Assembly: GCA_900546055.1 (NCBI GenBank)
Contig: URBG01000008.1
Span: 1-50,814, forward strand
From: an uncultured Mycoplasmatota bacterium
GTDB taxonomy: Bacteria > Bacillota_I > Bacilli_A > RF39 > UBA660
Reading direction: 5' to 3'
Length of the DNA stretch: 50,814 nt
Position numbers and translations under genes: made by a program. Shown piece after piece: positions 41,528 through 49,860 of this stretch (its first letter is position 1; each line of letters opens with the position of its first letter). A model generated the notes under the pieces. The model had not been told where the DNA came from and ran no database searches. It was given only the letters and a program-made list of their open reading frames with translations.

Positions 41528-44053
41528 CTAGTTTATTTTAACAAGAATGACTTCTAGTTCCTTTTGCTCTTTTTCAAGATTAGCCTTTTCCTCTTCAACA
41601 ATTTTTTCCGGAGCTTTTTTAATGTAGTTCTCATTAGACAATAATTTCTTTCTTCTAGAAATTGAAGCTTCCAAGCGCTCTTTCTCACGATATAAGTTTT
41701 CTAATTCGGCTGTTTTTCCGGCTTTTCCATCATAATATAGATGAACTAAATCATCTTGAAAGTTAATTGTAACTATATCTAAATTTGTATAATCATTAGT
41801 AGTACTTACTTTTAATAATTTATCTAAAATAGATTGGTTATCTTTTAGAATTGTATTTTCATATTTTAAGTAAATTTCTTTAGCGCTGTTTTCTAATTTT
41901 ATTTTTCTAATTTTTTTAATTAATTCAATAATATCATCCATATTTTTTGTTTCATTAAAATCAAACTCTTTATTATATTCTGGATATTTTGAAATCATTA
42001 TTGATTCTTCAGTATCTGGGAGTTTTGTATAAATTTCTTCGGTAACAAAAGGCATAAATGGATGAAGCATTTTTAAAATTGACTTTAGGACGTGAACCAA
42101 AACAGTTTTTGAGGTGTTGTCCATATTTATTTTAGAAAGTTCAATATACCAATCACAGAAATCATTCCAAATAAAACTATAAAGTTCAGAGTCGACAATA
42201 TTAAATTCGTATTTATCCATATGTTTAGTTACGGTCTTAATTGTTTCATTTAATTTATTTAAGATCCACTTATCGGCTAGTTTTAAGTTTTCTAAAGTAT
42301 ATTGATAGTCTTCGATGTTCATTAAAACATATCTTGAAGCGTTCCATAACTTATTAATGAAGTTCCATGTTGATTTCATTTTTTCCATATCGAATTTTAA
42401 ATCGGTACCACTAGCTGCACTAGTAGTTAAATAAAACCTTAATGAATCAGCACCATATTCGTCAATAACATCCATTGGATCAATAACATTGCCTAGTGAC
42501 TTACTCATTTTAGTACCTTCTTTATCACGAATAAGTCCATGAATTAAACAATCTTTAAACGGTCTTTGTTTGGTAAATTCTAATCCTTGGAATACCATAC
42601 GGTTTACCCAAAAAGGAATAATATCATATCCAGTAACTAAAACATTGTTAGGATAATATCTTTCGAGCATTTCTGTTTTTTCAGGCCATCCTAAGGCACT
42701 AAATGGCCATAGTGCAGACGAAAACCAAGTATCTAAAACATCTTCATCTCTAATCCAACCATCACCTTCTGGAGCTTCTAAACCTACATATACTTCTTCA
42801 TTTTTATACCAAGCAGGAATACGATGTCCCCACCACAACTGTCTAGAAATACACCAGTCATAGGTTATTTCCATCCAATGTTTCATAGTCTTTTCATATC
42901 TTTCAGGTACGAAGTTTACTTTGCTATTTTTATCTTCTTGATTTTTTAATACTTGATCAGCTAATGGGCGCATTTTAACAAACCATTGTTTTGAAAGCAA
43001 AGGCTCAATAACAGCGTTACTTCTTTCAGAGTGACCTACGGAATGAACAATTTCTTCAATTTCAATTAATAAATCTTTTTCTTTTAATTCTTCTACCAAT
43101 TTTTCACGGCACTCATATCGGTTTAAGCCATTATATTTTAAGGCTTTTTCATTCATAGTAGCATCTGGGTTCATGATAACAACACGCTTTAAGTTATGCC
43201 TTACCCCAACTTCGAAATCATTTGGATCGTGTGCTGGGGTAATTTTAACTACACCTGTTCCTTTTTCCATATCGGCGTGTTCATCGGCAACAATTGGAAT
43301 TAATTTATTAACGATTGGTAAAACAACATTCTTACCAATTAGGTGTTTATATCTTTCGTCCTCTGGATTAACTGCAACGGCAGTATCGCCAAATAAAGTC
43401 TCCGGTCTAGTGGTGGCAACTTCTAAATATTCTTCACTATTCTCTAAAAAATATTTTAAATGATAGAAAGCTCCTGGCTCATCTTTATAAATTACTTCTT
43501 CATTTGAAAGCGCTGTCATTTGAACTGGATCCCAATTGATAATGCGTTCTCCGCGATAAATTAATCCTTTTTTGTATAATTCAACAAAAACATAGTTAAC
43601 AGCTTTTGACAAACCTTCATCTAAAGTAAATCTTTCTTTTGAATAATCTAGGGAATGGCCTAGTTTAGCCCACTGGCTATGAATATTTTCAGCGTATTCT
43701 TCTTTCCATGACCAAGCAGCTTTTAACCACTCTTCTCTATCCATTTCTCTTGGATTAATTCCCTGTTCTCTTAATCGTTTGTCAACTTTAGCTTGAGTAG
43801 CAATACCAGCGTGATCCATTCCTGGTAGCCATAATGCATCATATCCTTGCATTCTTTTAAATCTTATCATAATATCTTGTAAAGTGGTATCCCAAGCATG
43901 ACCTATGTGCAATTTACCAGTAACGTTAGGTGGCGGAATAACTATAGCATATGGTTTTAAAGATGTATCACCACTTGCAAAATAGCCTTTGTTTTTCCAA
44001 TTATCATATTTTCCTGTTTCTACTTTTAAATGATCATATTTTTTATCTAACAT
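41528..44053 (-). CDS. valS: Valyl-tRNA synthetase
   Basis: ValRS charges tRNA-Val. The 841-residue class I enzyme has HIGH as PPPNVTGKLHIGHAWD near residue 40 and KMSKS in GTKMSKSLGNVIDP near residue 515. The editing domain (about 190-340) contains ATTRPETLFGDTAV. The C-terminal helical arm ends with KERLEASISRRKKLLSNENYIKKAP. I start at the ATG at 44053 because AAGGAGGAT precedes it. It begins one base after the stop of the HD gene, downstream of a Val T-box. Confidence 0.97.
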   Translation of the reverse strand: MLDKKYDHLKVETGKYDNWKNKGYFASGDTSLKPYAIVIPPPNVTGKLHIGHAWDTTLQDIMIRFKRMQGYDALWLPGMDHAGIATQAKVDKRLREQGINPREMDREEWLKAAWSWKEEYAENIHSQWAKLGHSLDYSKERFTLDEGLSKAVNYVFVELYKKGLIYRGERIINWDPVQMTALSNEEVIYKDEPGAFYHLKYFLENSEEYLEVATTRPETLFGDTAVAVNPEDERYKHLIGKNVVLPIVNKLIPIVADEHADMEKGTGVVKITPAHDPNDFEVGVRHNLKRVVIMNPDATMNEKALKYNGLNRYECREKLVEELKEKDLLIEIEEIVHSVGHSERSNAVIEPLLSKQWFVKMRPLADQVLKNQEDKNSKVNFVPERYEKTMKHWMEITYDWCISRQLWWGHRIPAWYKNEEVYVGLEAPEGDGWIRDEDVLDTWFSSALWPFSALGWPEKTEMLERYYPNNVLVTGYDIIPFWVNRMVFQGLEFTKQRPFKDCLIHGLIRDKEGTKMSKSLGNVIDPMDVIDEYGADSLRFYLTTSAASGTDLKFDMEKMKSTWNFINKLWNASRYVLMNIEDYQYTLENLKLADKWILNKLNETIKTVTKHMDKYEFNIVDSELYSFIWNDFCDWYIELSKINMDNTSKTVLVHVLKSILKMLHPFMPFVTEEIYTKLPDTEESIMISKYPEYNKEFDFNETKNMDDIIELIKKIRKIKLENSAKEIYLKYENTILKDNQSILDKLLKVSTTNDYTNLDIVTINFQDDLVHLYYDGKAGKTAELENLYREKERLEASISRRKKLLSNENYIKKAPEKIVEEEKANLEKEQKELEVILVKIN

Positions 44054-44054
44054 A

Positions 44055-44783
44055 TTATTTATCCTCCTTTGTTTTACTATCAATATATTTTTTTATTTGT
44101 TCAAAATAAGGTTTAAATTTTTCTTTATCTTGAATTTTTTCAAAGATTTTATCTATTAATTTATTATCTTTTAAATAATTAAATGAATAATTGAAATTAA
44201 GGTCATAAATATAACCTAAGGTATATATAATACCGTCTGATCCATTTTTTAAATCTTTATGATTAATTGAATGGTGATTTTCAAAATCTTGTTTTACTTT
44301 TTTACTTATTTCTTCACTATCTTCATTAAAAGCGTGTTCGCCTGTTGCATAAATATTAAAAATATCAACTTTGTCAGCGTCTCTTATAACTTTACAAAGG
44401 TTTTGATTATGTTCTGATAAAGTTTCTGGAACTTTTAATTTATTATGATATTTAATGCCATCGAATATTTCGTCAAAGTCTCTAAAGTTAGACCAATATT
44501 TCATTATTTCACCATTATAGAATAGTTTTTCAATTGAGTTGTCAGCATGATCAATTGATACCGAATCATTGAAGGTCTTATATTCAGTCCACTGCGGAAA
44601 GCGGCCGTAGTCATGAAGTAATCCGATAACTTCAGCAATTTTAATATCGTTTGCACTGTATCCCGTTTTTTCAGCAATTTCTTTACATAATTTTTGGACT
44701 CTTAGTGAGTGGCTATATTTCATTTTAATAGCTTTATCACTCATATCGTAATTACTGACATATTTTTTAAATTCTTCGTTCAT
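44055..44783 (-). CDS. HD-superfamily hydrolase upstream of valS
   Basis: The 242-residue HD protein has HSLRVQKLCKEIAEK, VIGLLHDYGRFPQW (HD pair), DHADNSIE with a third ligand, and IRDADKVDIFNIY (last Asp). This pattern matches YfbR/YedJ-like HD phosphohydrolases of nucleotides. It is the first gene behind the Val T-box, so its expression should rise when charged tRNA-Val is scarce; the reason for that link is unknown. The ribosome site is AAGGAGAG. Confidence 0.82.
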   Translation of the reverse strand: MNEEFKKYVSNYDMSDKAIKMKYSHSLRVQKLCKEIAEKTGYSANDIKIAEVIGLLHDYGRFPQWTEYKTFNDSVSIDHADNSIEKLFYNGEIMKYWSNFRDFDEIFDGIKYHNKLKVPETLSEHNQNLCKVIRDADKVDIFNIYATGEHAFNEDSEEISKKVKQDFENHHSINHKDLKNGSDGIIYTLGYIYDLNFNYSFNYLKDNKLIDKIFEKIQDKEKFKPYFEQIKKYIDSKTKEDK

Positions 44784-44792
44784 TTTAACTCT

Positions 44793-45015
44793 CCTTAATA
44801 TAAAAAATCACATCCTTAGATAAGGACGTGATTGACGTGGTACCACCTTAATTTGTAAGTAAATACTTACCTTAAACATTTAACGCATGTACACGGAATA
44901 CCTTAACTATTCAGGCATCAACTCCCAAGCTACCTTCAATGGCCTTTTTATCAGTTTCCACCAACCACTGACTCTCTTTAAAAAAGGTTCCATTTACTCC
45001 TCTTGTTCTTCGTTT
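44793..45015 (-). promoter_or_regulatory. T-box leader, valine-type, of the HD-valS operon
   Basis: Read on the minus strand, the leader has AGUA (loop E), AGAGAG, the apical loop GGUUGGUGGAA, and a specifier loop GAAGGUAG in which GUA (Val) is followed by a purine and closed by CAAG/CUUG pairing. The T-box core GGTGGTACCACG is at about 44836-44847. The terminator AATCACGTCCTT/AAGGATGTGATT (44806-44817 and 44822-44833) has a T run. It controls both the HD gene and valS. Confidence 0.92.
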
Positions 45016-45021
45016 TTTATA

Positions 45022-45049
45022 ATTATAACACTTTGATTTAATTTGTCAA
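45022..45049 (-). promoter_or_regulatory. Promoter of the Val T-box operon
   Basis: TTGACA (45044-45049), 16 bases, TATAAT (45022-45027) on the minus strand, perfect boxes. It starts directly at the stop codon of the LamG-like gene (45050). Confidence 0.85.
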
Positions 45050-45832
45050 TTAATATATTTGATATTTAGCATTATCTATTTCTAAATTGTTTAAGATATC
45101 TCCCTCCGAAATATCAGTAGTATAAATAACAAAGCTATAAAGTTCCCCTTTAAAGAAGTTAATACTGCTACGTCCAATAACGAAGTCATCATCTAAAAAG
45201 TTTATATTACCAGTAATCTGTTTTTCACCAACTCTAACACCATCAACATAAACAAATATTCCTACATTGCCTTTCATGATAACTGTAATTTGCGAGGTTT
45301 TATTTATTTTTGCTTGTGGTACAGCGACACACGCTTCAGCACCATTAACGGTATAATAGCAAACGTTAATTCCGCTTCCTGTCGTATAAGCCGTAAGTCC
45401 TTGTTTGTTAGTTTGATCATATGATCCCCATAAATTATAACCTGCTGTAAAATCAGTGATTTTAAAAACAGTTGAAAAGGTTATGTTTTGGCCTAATTCT
45501 TTTTGATTAAAATGGGTGTTGACAAATGAATTGGCACCATCAAATATTAAATGATTAGTACTATGTGTAACAGCGGCTGTGGTGGCATCATGTTTATTAC
45601 CACTTTGGTCTTTCCATATGTTATCATATGGTTTTTGTAAACCATCATACATAGCAAAAATTTGATCAGCTTTGGCGTAACCTGTTTCGACGTTTGTCAA
45701 GGCATTTTCTTTTAGTTTATCCATGCTTAATTTACGATTACCTAAAATAGCTAAGGTACTCATCATTATAACAAGGAATAAAGCAAGCATTCCATATAAT
45801 AATGCGGATGAAATAAATCCTTTTTCTTTCAT
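45050..45832 (-). CDS. LamG/concanavalin-fold surface protein with pilin-like N-terminus
   Basis: The 260-residue protein begins MKEKGFISSALLYGMLALFLVIMMSTLAILGNRK, a class III-like leader (KG/F) and helix without Glu5. Residues about 75-250 form a LamG_3-like beta sandwich: YDNIWKDQSGNKHDATT, HLIFDGANSFVNT, ITFSTVFKI, VYVDGVRVGEKQITGNI, FVIGRSSINFFKGELYSFVIYT. Such folds bind glycans. It probably sits in a pseudopilus or on the membrane surface. A good promoter lies at 45857-45885. GAGGG supports the start. Confidence 0.8.
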   Translation of the reverse strand: MKEKGFISSALLYGMLALFLVIMMSTLAILGNRKLSMDKLKENALTNVETGYAKADQIFAMYDGLQKPYDNIWKDQSGNKHDATTAAVTHSTNHLIFDGANSFVNTHFNQKELGQNITFSTVFKITDFTAGYNLWGSYDQTNKQGLTAYTTGSGINVCYYTVNGAEACVAVPQAKINKTSQITVIMKGNVGIFVYVDGVRVGEKQITGNINFLDDDFVIGRSSINFFKGELYSFVIYTTDISEGDILNNLEIDNAKYQIY

Positions 45833-45856
45833 ACTTGCCCTCCTTATCTTAATACA

Positions 45857-45885
45857 ATTATATAATAATTTGTTTTTGATAGCAA
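45857..45885 (-). promoter_or_regulatory. Promoter of the LamG-like gene
   Basis: TTGCTA (45880-45885), 17 bases, TATAAT (45857-45862) on the minus strand. Confidence 0.75.
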
Positions 45886-45906
45886 GGCTGATATTAATTT
45901 TTATAC

Positions 45907-45940
45907 AAAAAATAGACCTTTGTCATTACTTGGTCTATTT
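45907..45940 (-). terminator. Terminator after the CotS-like gene
   Basis: Perfect 9-bp stem AAATAGACC/GGTCTATTT (45910-45918 and 45932-45940), loop of 13, T run on the minus strand. Confidence 0.7.
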
Positions 45941-45970
45941 AACTTACATACATTATACTAGGTGATAGGT

Positions 45971-46147
45971 ATGAATAGAGGTTGGTGGTGTGGCCGCGGT
46001 AAATGGTGTATATTTTGTTTGATAAGTGTAATTCTATTATTCTATCAAATAATTATAACGTTATTTATCATCACACGATTTAATGTTTTCTTGCTTTTCC
46101 TTTTCATTATTTGTGCTTTTCTTTCTTTTTTTAAACTGTTTTGGTAA
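45971..46147 (+). CDS. Possible small membrane protein
   Basis: The 58-residue frame MNRGWWCGRGKWC... is followed by two hydrophobic helices that end with FFKLFW. AGGTGATAG precedes the ATG, and TATACT lies near 45955. The last 17 bases overlap the convergent CotS-like gene. The basic/aromatic/Cys N-terminus is unusual. AT-rich non-coding DNA can mimic hydrophobic peptides, so this is uncertain. Confidence 0.4.
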   Translation: MNRGWWCGRGKWCIFCLISVILLFYQIIITLFIITRFNVFLLFLFIICAFLSFFKLFW

Positions 46148-47003
46148 TATACTGCGATTTAAAAATGGTATCGATTTCACGGCTGATTTTTTGGCAAGTG
46201 TTATACTCTGAATCATTGAATTCAATAATATCAGGAAGACTTATTAAAATGAAAAACAATTCTTTTTCATCTTCCGTTAAAGGATAATGATTCTCATATT
46301 CGCGAAGTACATCAGAAAACTCAAAATCTAAAGCGTGGTTTTTGTATAATTTATATAAATCAAAAACTGGGCTACCAATCTTAGCTTTATCCCAACTAAT
46401 TAAATAAGAATTTTCGTTTCTTATGAAATGATCTAATTTTAGATTATTATGCAAAACAACATTACGTTGTTTTCTTTTTTCTTTAACCAGCTTATGCCAT
46501 TTTTCTAAACGGTCTTTACAATTATCAATTGTTTGATAAATGGTGGTTATATTGCGTGCTAATAGAAATTCACTAGGGCTCATATAAACCTTACTTTCAA
46601 TAACGGTTATTAAATCTGTATAGTAACCATATAAATAATTTATATTATTATCTAAATCTTCATACATTTGCTCATAATCGTTAACATCAACCTCTTTATA
46701 GTGGGTTGTTTTACTATGCAAAAGCGACACCAATAAAATCATGTCTAAAATCTTTTGCTCTTTAGGAATATCTAAATCTTCTAAATATTCCGTGATTTGA
46801 TAATCATCATCTAAAGGATCATTAACAATTCCTGGCATATAATCAAAACTTCTGGTTCTTAAATAATCAAATATATCGAGATTTAACTTTTTATCCTTAT
46901 AAACATATCTCCCAGAATTAGTATCGACAATGTTTACGTTTCCAATTTTTTCATACCTATTTGGCACTAATGAATACTTTTTTAATGCCTCGTTAATTTT
47001 CAT
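46131..47003 (-). CDS. CotS/YutH-like spore-coat kinase homolog, probably inactive
   Basis: The 290-residue protein follows the CotS/CotI/YutH pattern: an N-lobe with IVDTNSGRYVYKDKK, then VVLHNNLKLDHFI where the HGD catalytic loop should be, and YLISWDKAKIGSPVFDLYKLYK at the metal-binding site. The catalytic Asp of the loop is Asn, so phosphotransfer is doubtful. In Bacillus such proteins are coat components. I start at the ATG at 47003. It overlaps the end of the LysM gene by 11 bases, forming an operon with it. Confidence 0.75.
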   Translation of the reverse strand: MKINEALKKYSLVPNRYEKIGNVNIVDTNSGRYVYKDKKLNLDIFDYLRTRSFDYMPGIVNDPLDDDYQITEYLEDLDIPKEQKILDMILLVSLLHSKTTHYKEVDVNDYEQMYEDLDNNINYLYGYYTDLITVIESKVYMSPSEFLLARNITTIYQTIDNCKDRLEKWHKLVKEKRKQRNVVLHNNLKLDHFIRNENSYLISWDKAKIGSPVFDLYKLYKNHALDFEFSDVLREYENHYPLTEDEKELFFILISLPDIIEFNDSEYNTCQKISREIDTIFKSQYITKTV

Positions 47004-47679
47004 TTGCGGGAACAATTAGTTTATCGCCGATTTTTATATCTGATAGATTGTTATAAGCTTCTAACTGTTCTCTTGACACTCCGTAGTCTCCTATTATTGA
47101 TTCTATTGTATCATTTTCTGTAACAATATGAACTTTATAAACTACATATACTTCATTTTCATCAAGCCCATCAAATAATGATTTAACATTAATACTTTCG
47201 CGGCTGTCATCAGTTTCTTCTTTGGTCTCTTCTCTTTCTAATTCTACTACTTCTTTAGTAGAATCTTCTTTTACTTCCTCTTTGGCTGCTACTTCAGCTT
47301 CTTCAACCTCTTCAGTTATTTCTTCACTTCGCTCCATAACCGGCTCCTCCTTTACTTCTTCGACATTGTCGACAGTTAATTCTATATTAACTGATAATAC
47401 TTTGTTATTAATAACTTCATAGTAGAAATCACTAATGTCAACTTCAGCGTTGTCGATATAATATTTTTTATCGATATTAATATTAAATGGCAATTCATAT
47501 TCAAAATTGTCGAGATTAACACTTGTATCGGCCATTTTATAATCACCACTGACAATAAATTTACCAGCAATTAAGTTTTCTTTTTTTACATCGACTTCAT
47601 GTTCTAGTGAAATACTATTGATCTCAGCTATGTTACTATCAAACATTATATCTTTTTTAAATGGAACTAGTTTTTTCAT
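46993..47679 (-). CDS. SpoVID/SafA-like protein with SPOCS-like N-terminus and LysM
   Basis: The 228-residue protein has an N-terminal beta-rich region (about 1-110) with KKENLIAGKFIVSGDYK and YELPFNINIDKKYYI, like the SPOCS/DUF3794 domain of spore morphogenetic proteins. A Glu/Val-rich acidic linker (about 112-170) follows. The C-terminal LysM is VHIVTENDTIESIIGDYGVSREQLEAYN...IGDKLIVP (about 178-225). The layout resembles SpoVID, which binds SafA and the spore surface. It supports a spore-like coat or an envelope role. AGGAGGGG precedes the start. Confidence 0.8.
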   Translation of the reverse strand: MKKLVPFKKDIMFDSNIAEINSISLEHEVDVKKENLIAGKFIVSGDYKMADTSVNLDNFEYELPFNINIDKKYYIDNAEVDISDFYYEVINNKVLSVNIELTVDNVEEVKEEPVMERSEEITEEVEEAEVAAKEEVKEDSTKEVVELEREETKEETDDSRESINVKSLFDGLDENEVYVVYKVHIVTENDTIESIIGDYGVSREQLEAYNNLSDIKIGDKLIVPANEN

Positions 47680-47717
47680 TATATCCCCTCCTAAGTAATT
47701 ATATTAATTTATATTTT

Positions 47718-48569
47718 TTATATGCCTTTACTAAGCTGTTTTTCTAATGGTTTAATACTATATCCTTTGCTTGTTATGTAATTGATAATATTTTCTAATT
47801 CACCTTTTAATTCAGAGTTGACATTTAAGGAAATTATGGCGCCAGGTGTTAAACTTTGTTTTACAGTTATAAATGGTCTTTTATTAACCACTTTTGTAGG
47901 GATTATAGTATAGGAATTTTGAAGATCGCAAATTTTAAGAATATCTTTATCTGGTTTTTCAGTATAACAATAATTATATTTTTGAGTAGCTGCACTAGTA
48001 ATAATTGTTTTCATCCAAACGAAATCGCTGTCACTATAATCTTCATTATTACTCAAATTACCAATGGTGTGACCCTTTTGTAATAGTCTTATAATTAGAT
48101 TATGGTTTTGCTCTAAGTATTTACTAGTAATATAAAATGTAGCTTTAATTTTATGATTATCTAAGATGCCAATTATATCATTAATATTTGTATGATTATC
48201 AACTTTAAAAATAAGAGATACACTTTTTTCATTAGGGTTTCCACTTATAATATATTTATCGGTATTATTTTTTAAACCTTCTTTAACAGGAATATTTTTA
48301 TAAACTAATAACTTATCATTAAAATAACCTATTTGTTTCATCTTTTTATAACTCTTTTTAACATCAACTTCTTTACCGCTAATACCTGGAATAATAGTAT
48401 TACTTTTAATTGTGGCTTCAATAGGTTTTGTTTTATATTCTGGACTTTTAGTTTTTATTTCATTTAAGAGTTCATCGCTTAATTTAGCAGTAGTGCCTAC
48501 TTCCTCGGTATACATAAAGCTGCCAATTAATAATGCGATAATTCCTATAACTTGAAAAGTTCGTTTCAT
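47718..48569 (-). CDS. Polysaccharide-deacetylase-fold protein, catalytic residues lost
   Basis: The 283-residue protein starts at the ATG at 48569 (AGGTGAGG upstream) with a membrane anchor (TFQVIGIIALLIGSFMY). The NodB-type fold is visible in SVSLIFKVDNHTNINDIIGILDNHKIKATFYIT and GHTIGNLSNNEDY. The usual catalytic TFDDGP is FKVDNH and the usual GNHTxxH is GNLSNNE, so the metal site and base are missing. In Bacillus, YlxY/PdaB-like proteins act in sporulation. This is probably a structural relative. It lies directly ahead of the LysM gene. Confidence 0.78.
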   Translation of the reverse strand: MKRTFQVIGIIALLIGSFMYTEEVGTTAKLSDELLNEIKTKSPEYKTKPIEATIKSNTIIPGISGKEVDVKKSYKKMKQIGYFNDKLLVYKNIPVKEGLKNNTDKYIISGNPNEKSVSLIFKVDNHTNINDIIGILDNHKIKATFYITSKYLEQNHNLIIRLLQKGHTIGNLSNNEDYSDSDFVWMKTIITSAATQKYNYCYTEKPDKDILKICDLQNSYTIIPTKVVNKRPFITVKQSLTPGAIISLNVNSELKGELENIINYITSKGYSIKPLEKQLSKGI

Positions 48570-48667
48570 AGCCTCACCTATAAAAGTATATGATGATGTT
48601 TTATTTTTATAAACGCTTTTCACTCTTTTTATTTTACTTCATATTATATTATGGAAGGAGGGGTTAC

Positions 48668-48943
48668 ATGGGACCATATACAAATTATTATATGCCTGCT
48701 CAAACGACATTTAGAGGTCCAGGCGGAAGGCCACCAGGGGGACCGGGCGGAAGACCTCCAGGAAGGCCTCCAAGACCACCAATGAATAATAATCGATTGG
48801 TAGGCGGCGGCTTCTTAGGACCATTTTTATTAGGGGGACTTACAGGCGGTTTAGTAGCACCATTTTTCTATGGCGGATATAATAATCGTCCAAATTACTA
48901 TTACCCAGCGCCATACTATCCTCCATATTATAGACCATACTAA
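48668..48943 (+). CDS. Small Gly/Pro/Tyr-rich coat-like protein
   Basis: The 91-residue protein starts at the ATG at 48668 behind AAGGAGGGG. Residues 17-38 are Gly/Pro/Arg repeats (GGRPPGG-type). A Gly-rich hydrophobic middle follows (LVGGGFLGPFLLGGLTGGLVAPFF), and the Tyr/Pro tail is YYYPAPYYPPYYRPY. Such composition is typical of spore-coat and exosporium proteins that cross-link through tyrosines. It is divergent from the deacetylase-like gene and ends in a strong terminator. Confidence 0.7.
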   Translation: MGPYTNYYMPAQTTFRGPGGRPPGGPGGRPPGRPPRPPMNNNRLVGGGFLGPFLLGGLTGGLVAPFFYGGYNNRPNYYYPAPYYPPYYRPY

Positions 48944-48972
48944 AAAAGACCTATCATCTGATAGGCTTTTTT
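48942..48972 (+). terminator. Strong terminator after the Gly/Pro/Tyr-rich gene
   Basis: CCTATCA/TGATAGG (48950-48956 and 48959-48965) is flanked by AAAAAG/CTTTTT pairing with one bulge, then TTTTTTG. Confidence 0.85.
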
Positions 48973-49053
48973 GTTATATAAAACTAACATGCATATTTTA
49001 CTTGTAGGTTATGAGAAGAGAATAGTAAAATAAACGCGCTAGTTATATGGAGC

Positions 49054-49112
49054 TTTATAAACTCCGGTAGAACAACTACTTTTTTGTAATTGTTCTCGTC
49101 GGAATTTATAAA
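49054..49112 (-). repeat. Long interrupted hairpin after the collar gene
   Basis: Outer arms 49054-49066 and 49100-49112 (13 bp) and inner arms near 49070-49079 and 49086-49095 (10 bp) enclose an A6 loop on the minus strand. Two pairs that are C-A in plus-strand RNA are G-U in minus-strand RNA, so the minus strand is favoured. It starts one base after the collar gene stop and has no U tract. Confidence 0.7.
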
Positions 49113-49113
49113 T

Positions 49114-49848
49114 TTAATATTTTATAATGTAATTAACAACCATATATGGCTGTAAATTAGTAAACGAAGAACCACTTCCTGTTGAACTAGTAGTAGTAGC
49201 ACTGCCGCTGAAAGTACTTGATACTGTTCCCTGTGCTGTCACAGTATGGGTATGGTTGCCAGCAGAGCTTGTTGTTTTTGTGACATAATCTTCCGAACCG
49301 CGAATTCCGTAAGTGGAACCTGAAGCTGACCAATATATGCTAGAGTTTTGAAAGTAAGCCGATAAAGTGTGAGTATGTGCACCTGATGAACTAGTAGTCA
49401 CGCTACTACCAGTAAAGCTACTTGATACGGTCCCTTTTGGTGTTACTGTGTGAGTATGAGCTGGAAGATTTGCTGTTGATAGTGTATTATTTATTTCTCC
49501 ACCAGTTTGTCCAAGGGTTGTAAATGTACTACTACTTTTCCCTACAACAACTTTTCCACTTAAGTTTGGTACATTGAAGGTTGTACTTCCATCTCCAGAG
49601 CCATACGTTGTCCCAATTACTTTGAATAAATCAGCATAAGTTGTTCTTGATACTGCTTGTCCGTTGCATAATAAATATCCGCTTGGTACTGTATCGCTAG
49701 CATAAGTTTCTATTACTCCAGGATTCATTCCATTGGCATCCCCCACTACTAACTCTGCTTCCGCTTTCTCCATCGAAGAACCAATAGCAAATGTTATTAT
49801 CAAAGTAACAATTACAGATATAGAAATTATTATTAGATCTCTTTTCAC
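49114..49848 (-). CDS. Tail-collar domain protein with N-terminal membrane anchor (copy 1)
   Basis: The 244-residue protein starts with a signal anchor (LIIISISVIVTLIITFAIGSS), then a phage tail-collar fold: GVIETYASDTVPSGYLLCNGQAVSRTTYADLFKVIGTTYG, GDGSTTFNVPNLSGKVVVG. Three HTHT motifs in repeats of the form HTHTVTxxGTVSSxF then follow. It ends FTNLQPYMVVNYIIKY. In phage fibres such HxH motifs bind iron or zinc in trimers. Here the anchor points to a cell-surface fibre. It is a tandem paralog of the next gene. GGAGGAAT precedes the start. Confidence 0.85.
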   Translation of the reverse strand: MKRDLIIISISVIVTLIITFAIGSSMEKAEAELVVGDANGMNPGVIETYASDTVPSGYLLCNGQAVSRTTYADLFKVIGTTYGSGDGSTTFNVPNLSGKVVVGKSSSTFTTLGQTGGEINNTLSTANLPAHTHTVTPKGTVSSSFTGSSVTTSSSGAHTHTLSAYFQNSSIYWSASGSTYGIRGSEDYVTKTTSSAGNHTHTVTAQGTVSSTFSGSATTTSSTGSGSSFTNLQPYMVVNYIIKY

Positions 49849-49860
49849 GCTATTCCTCCT

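Noticed and set aside
48700..48780. CRISPR-like or tandem DNA repeat
   Set aside because: The GGAGGCC-type repetition reflects Gly/Pro/Arg codons of the small coat-like protein; there are no spacers.
49020..49110. tRNA or tmRNA-like gene
   Set aside because: The hairpin lacks a cloverleaf, TTCGA arm and CCA; it fits a simple two-part stem.
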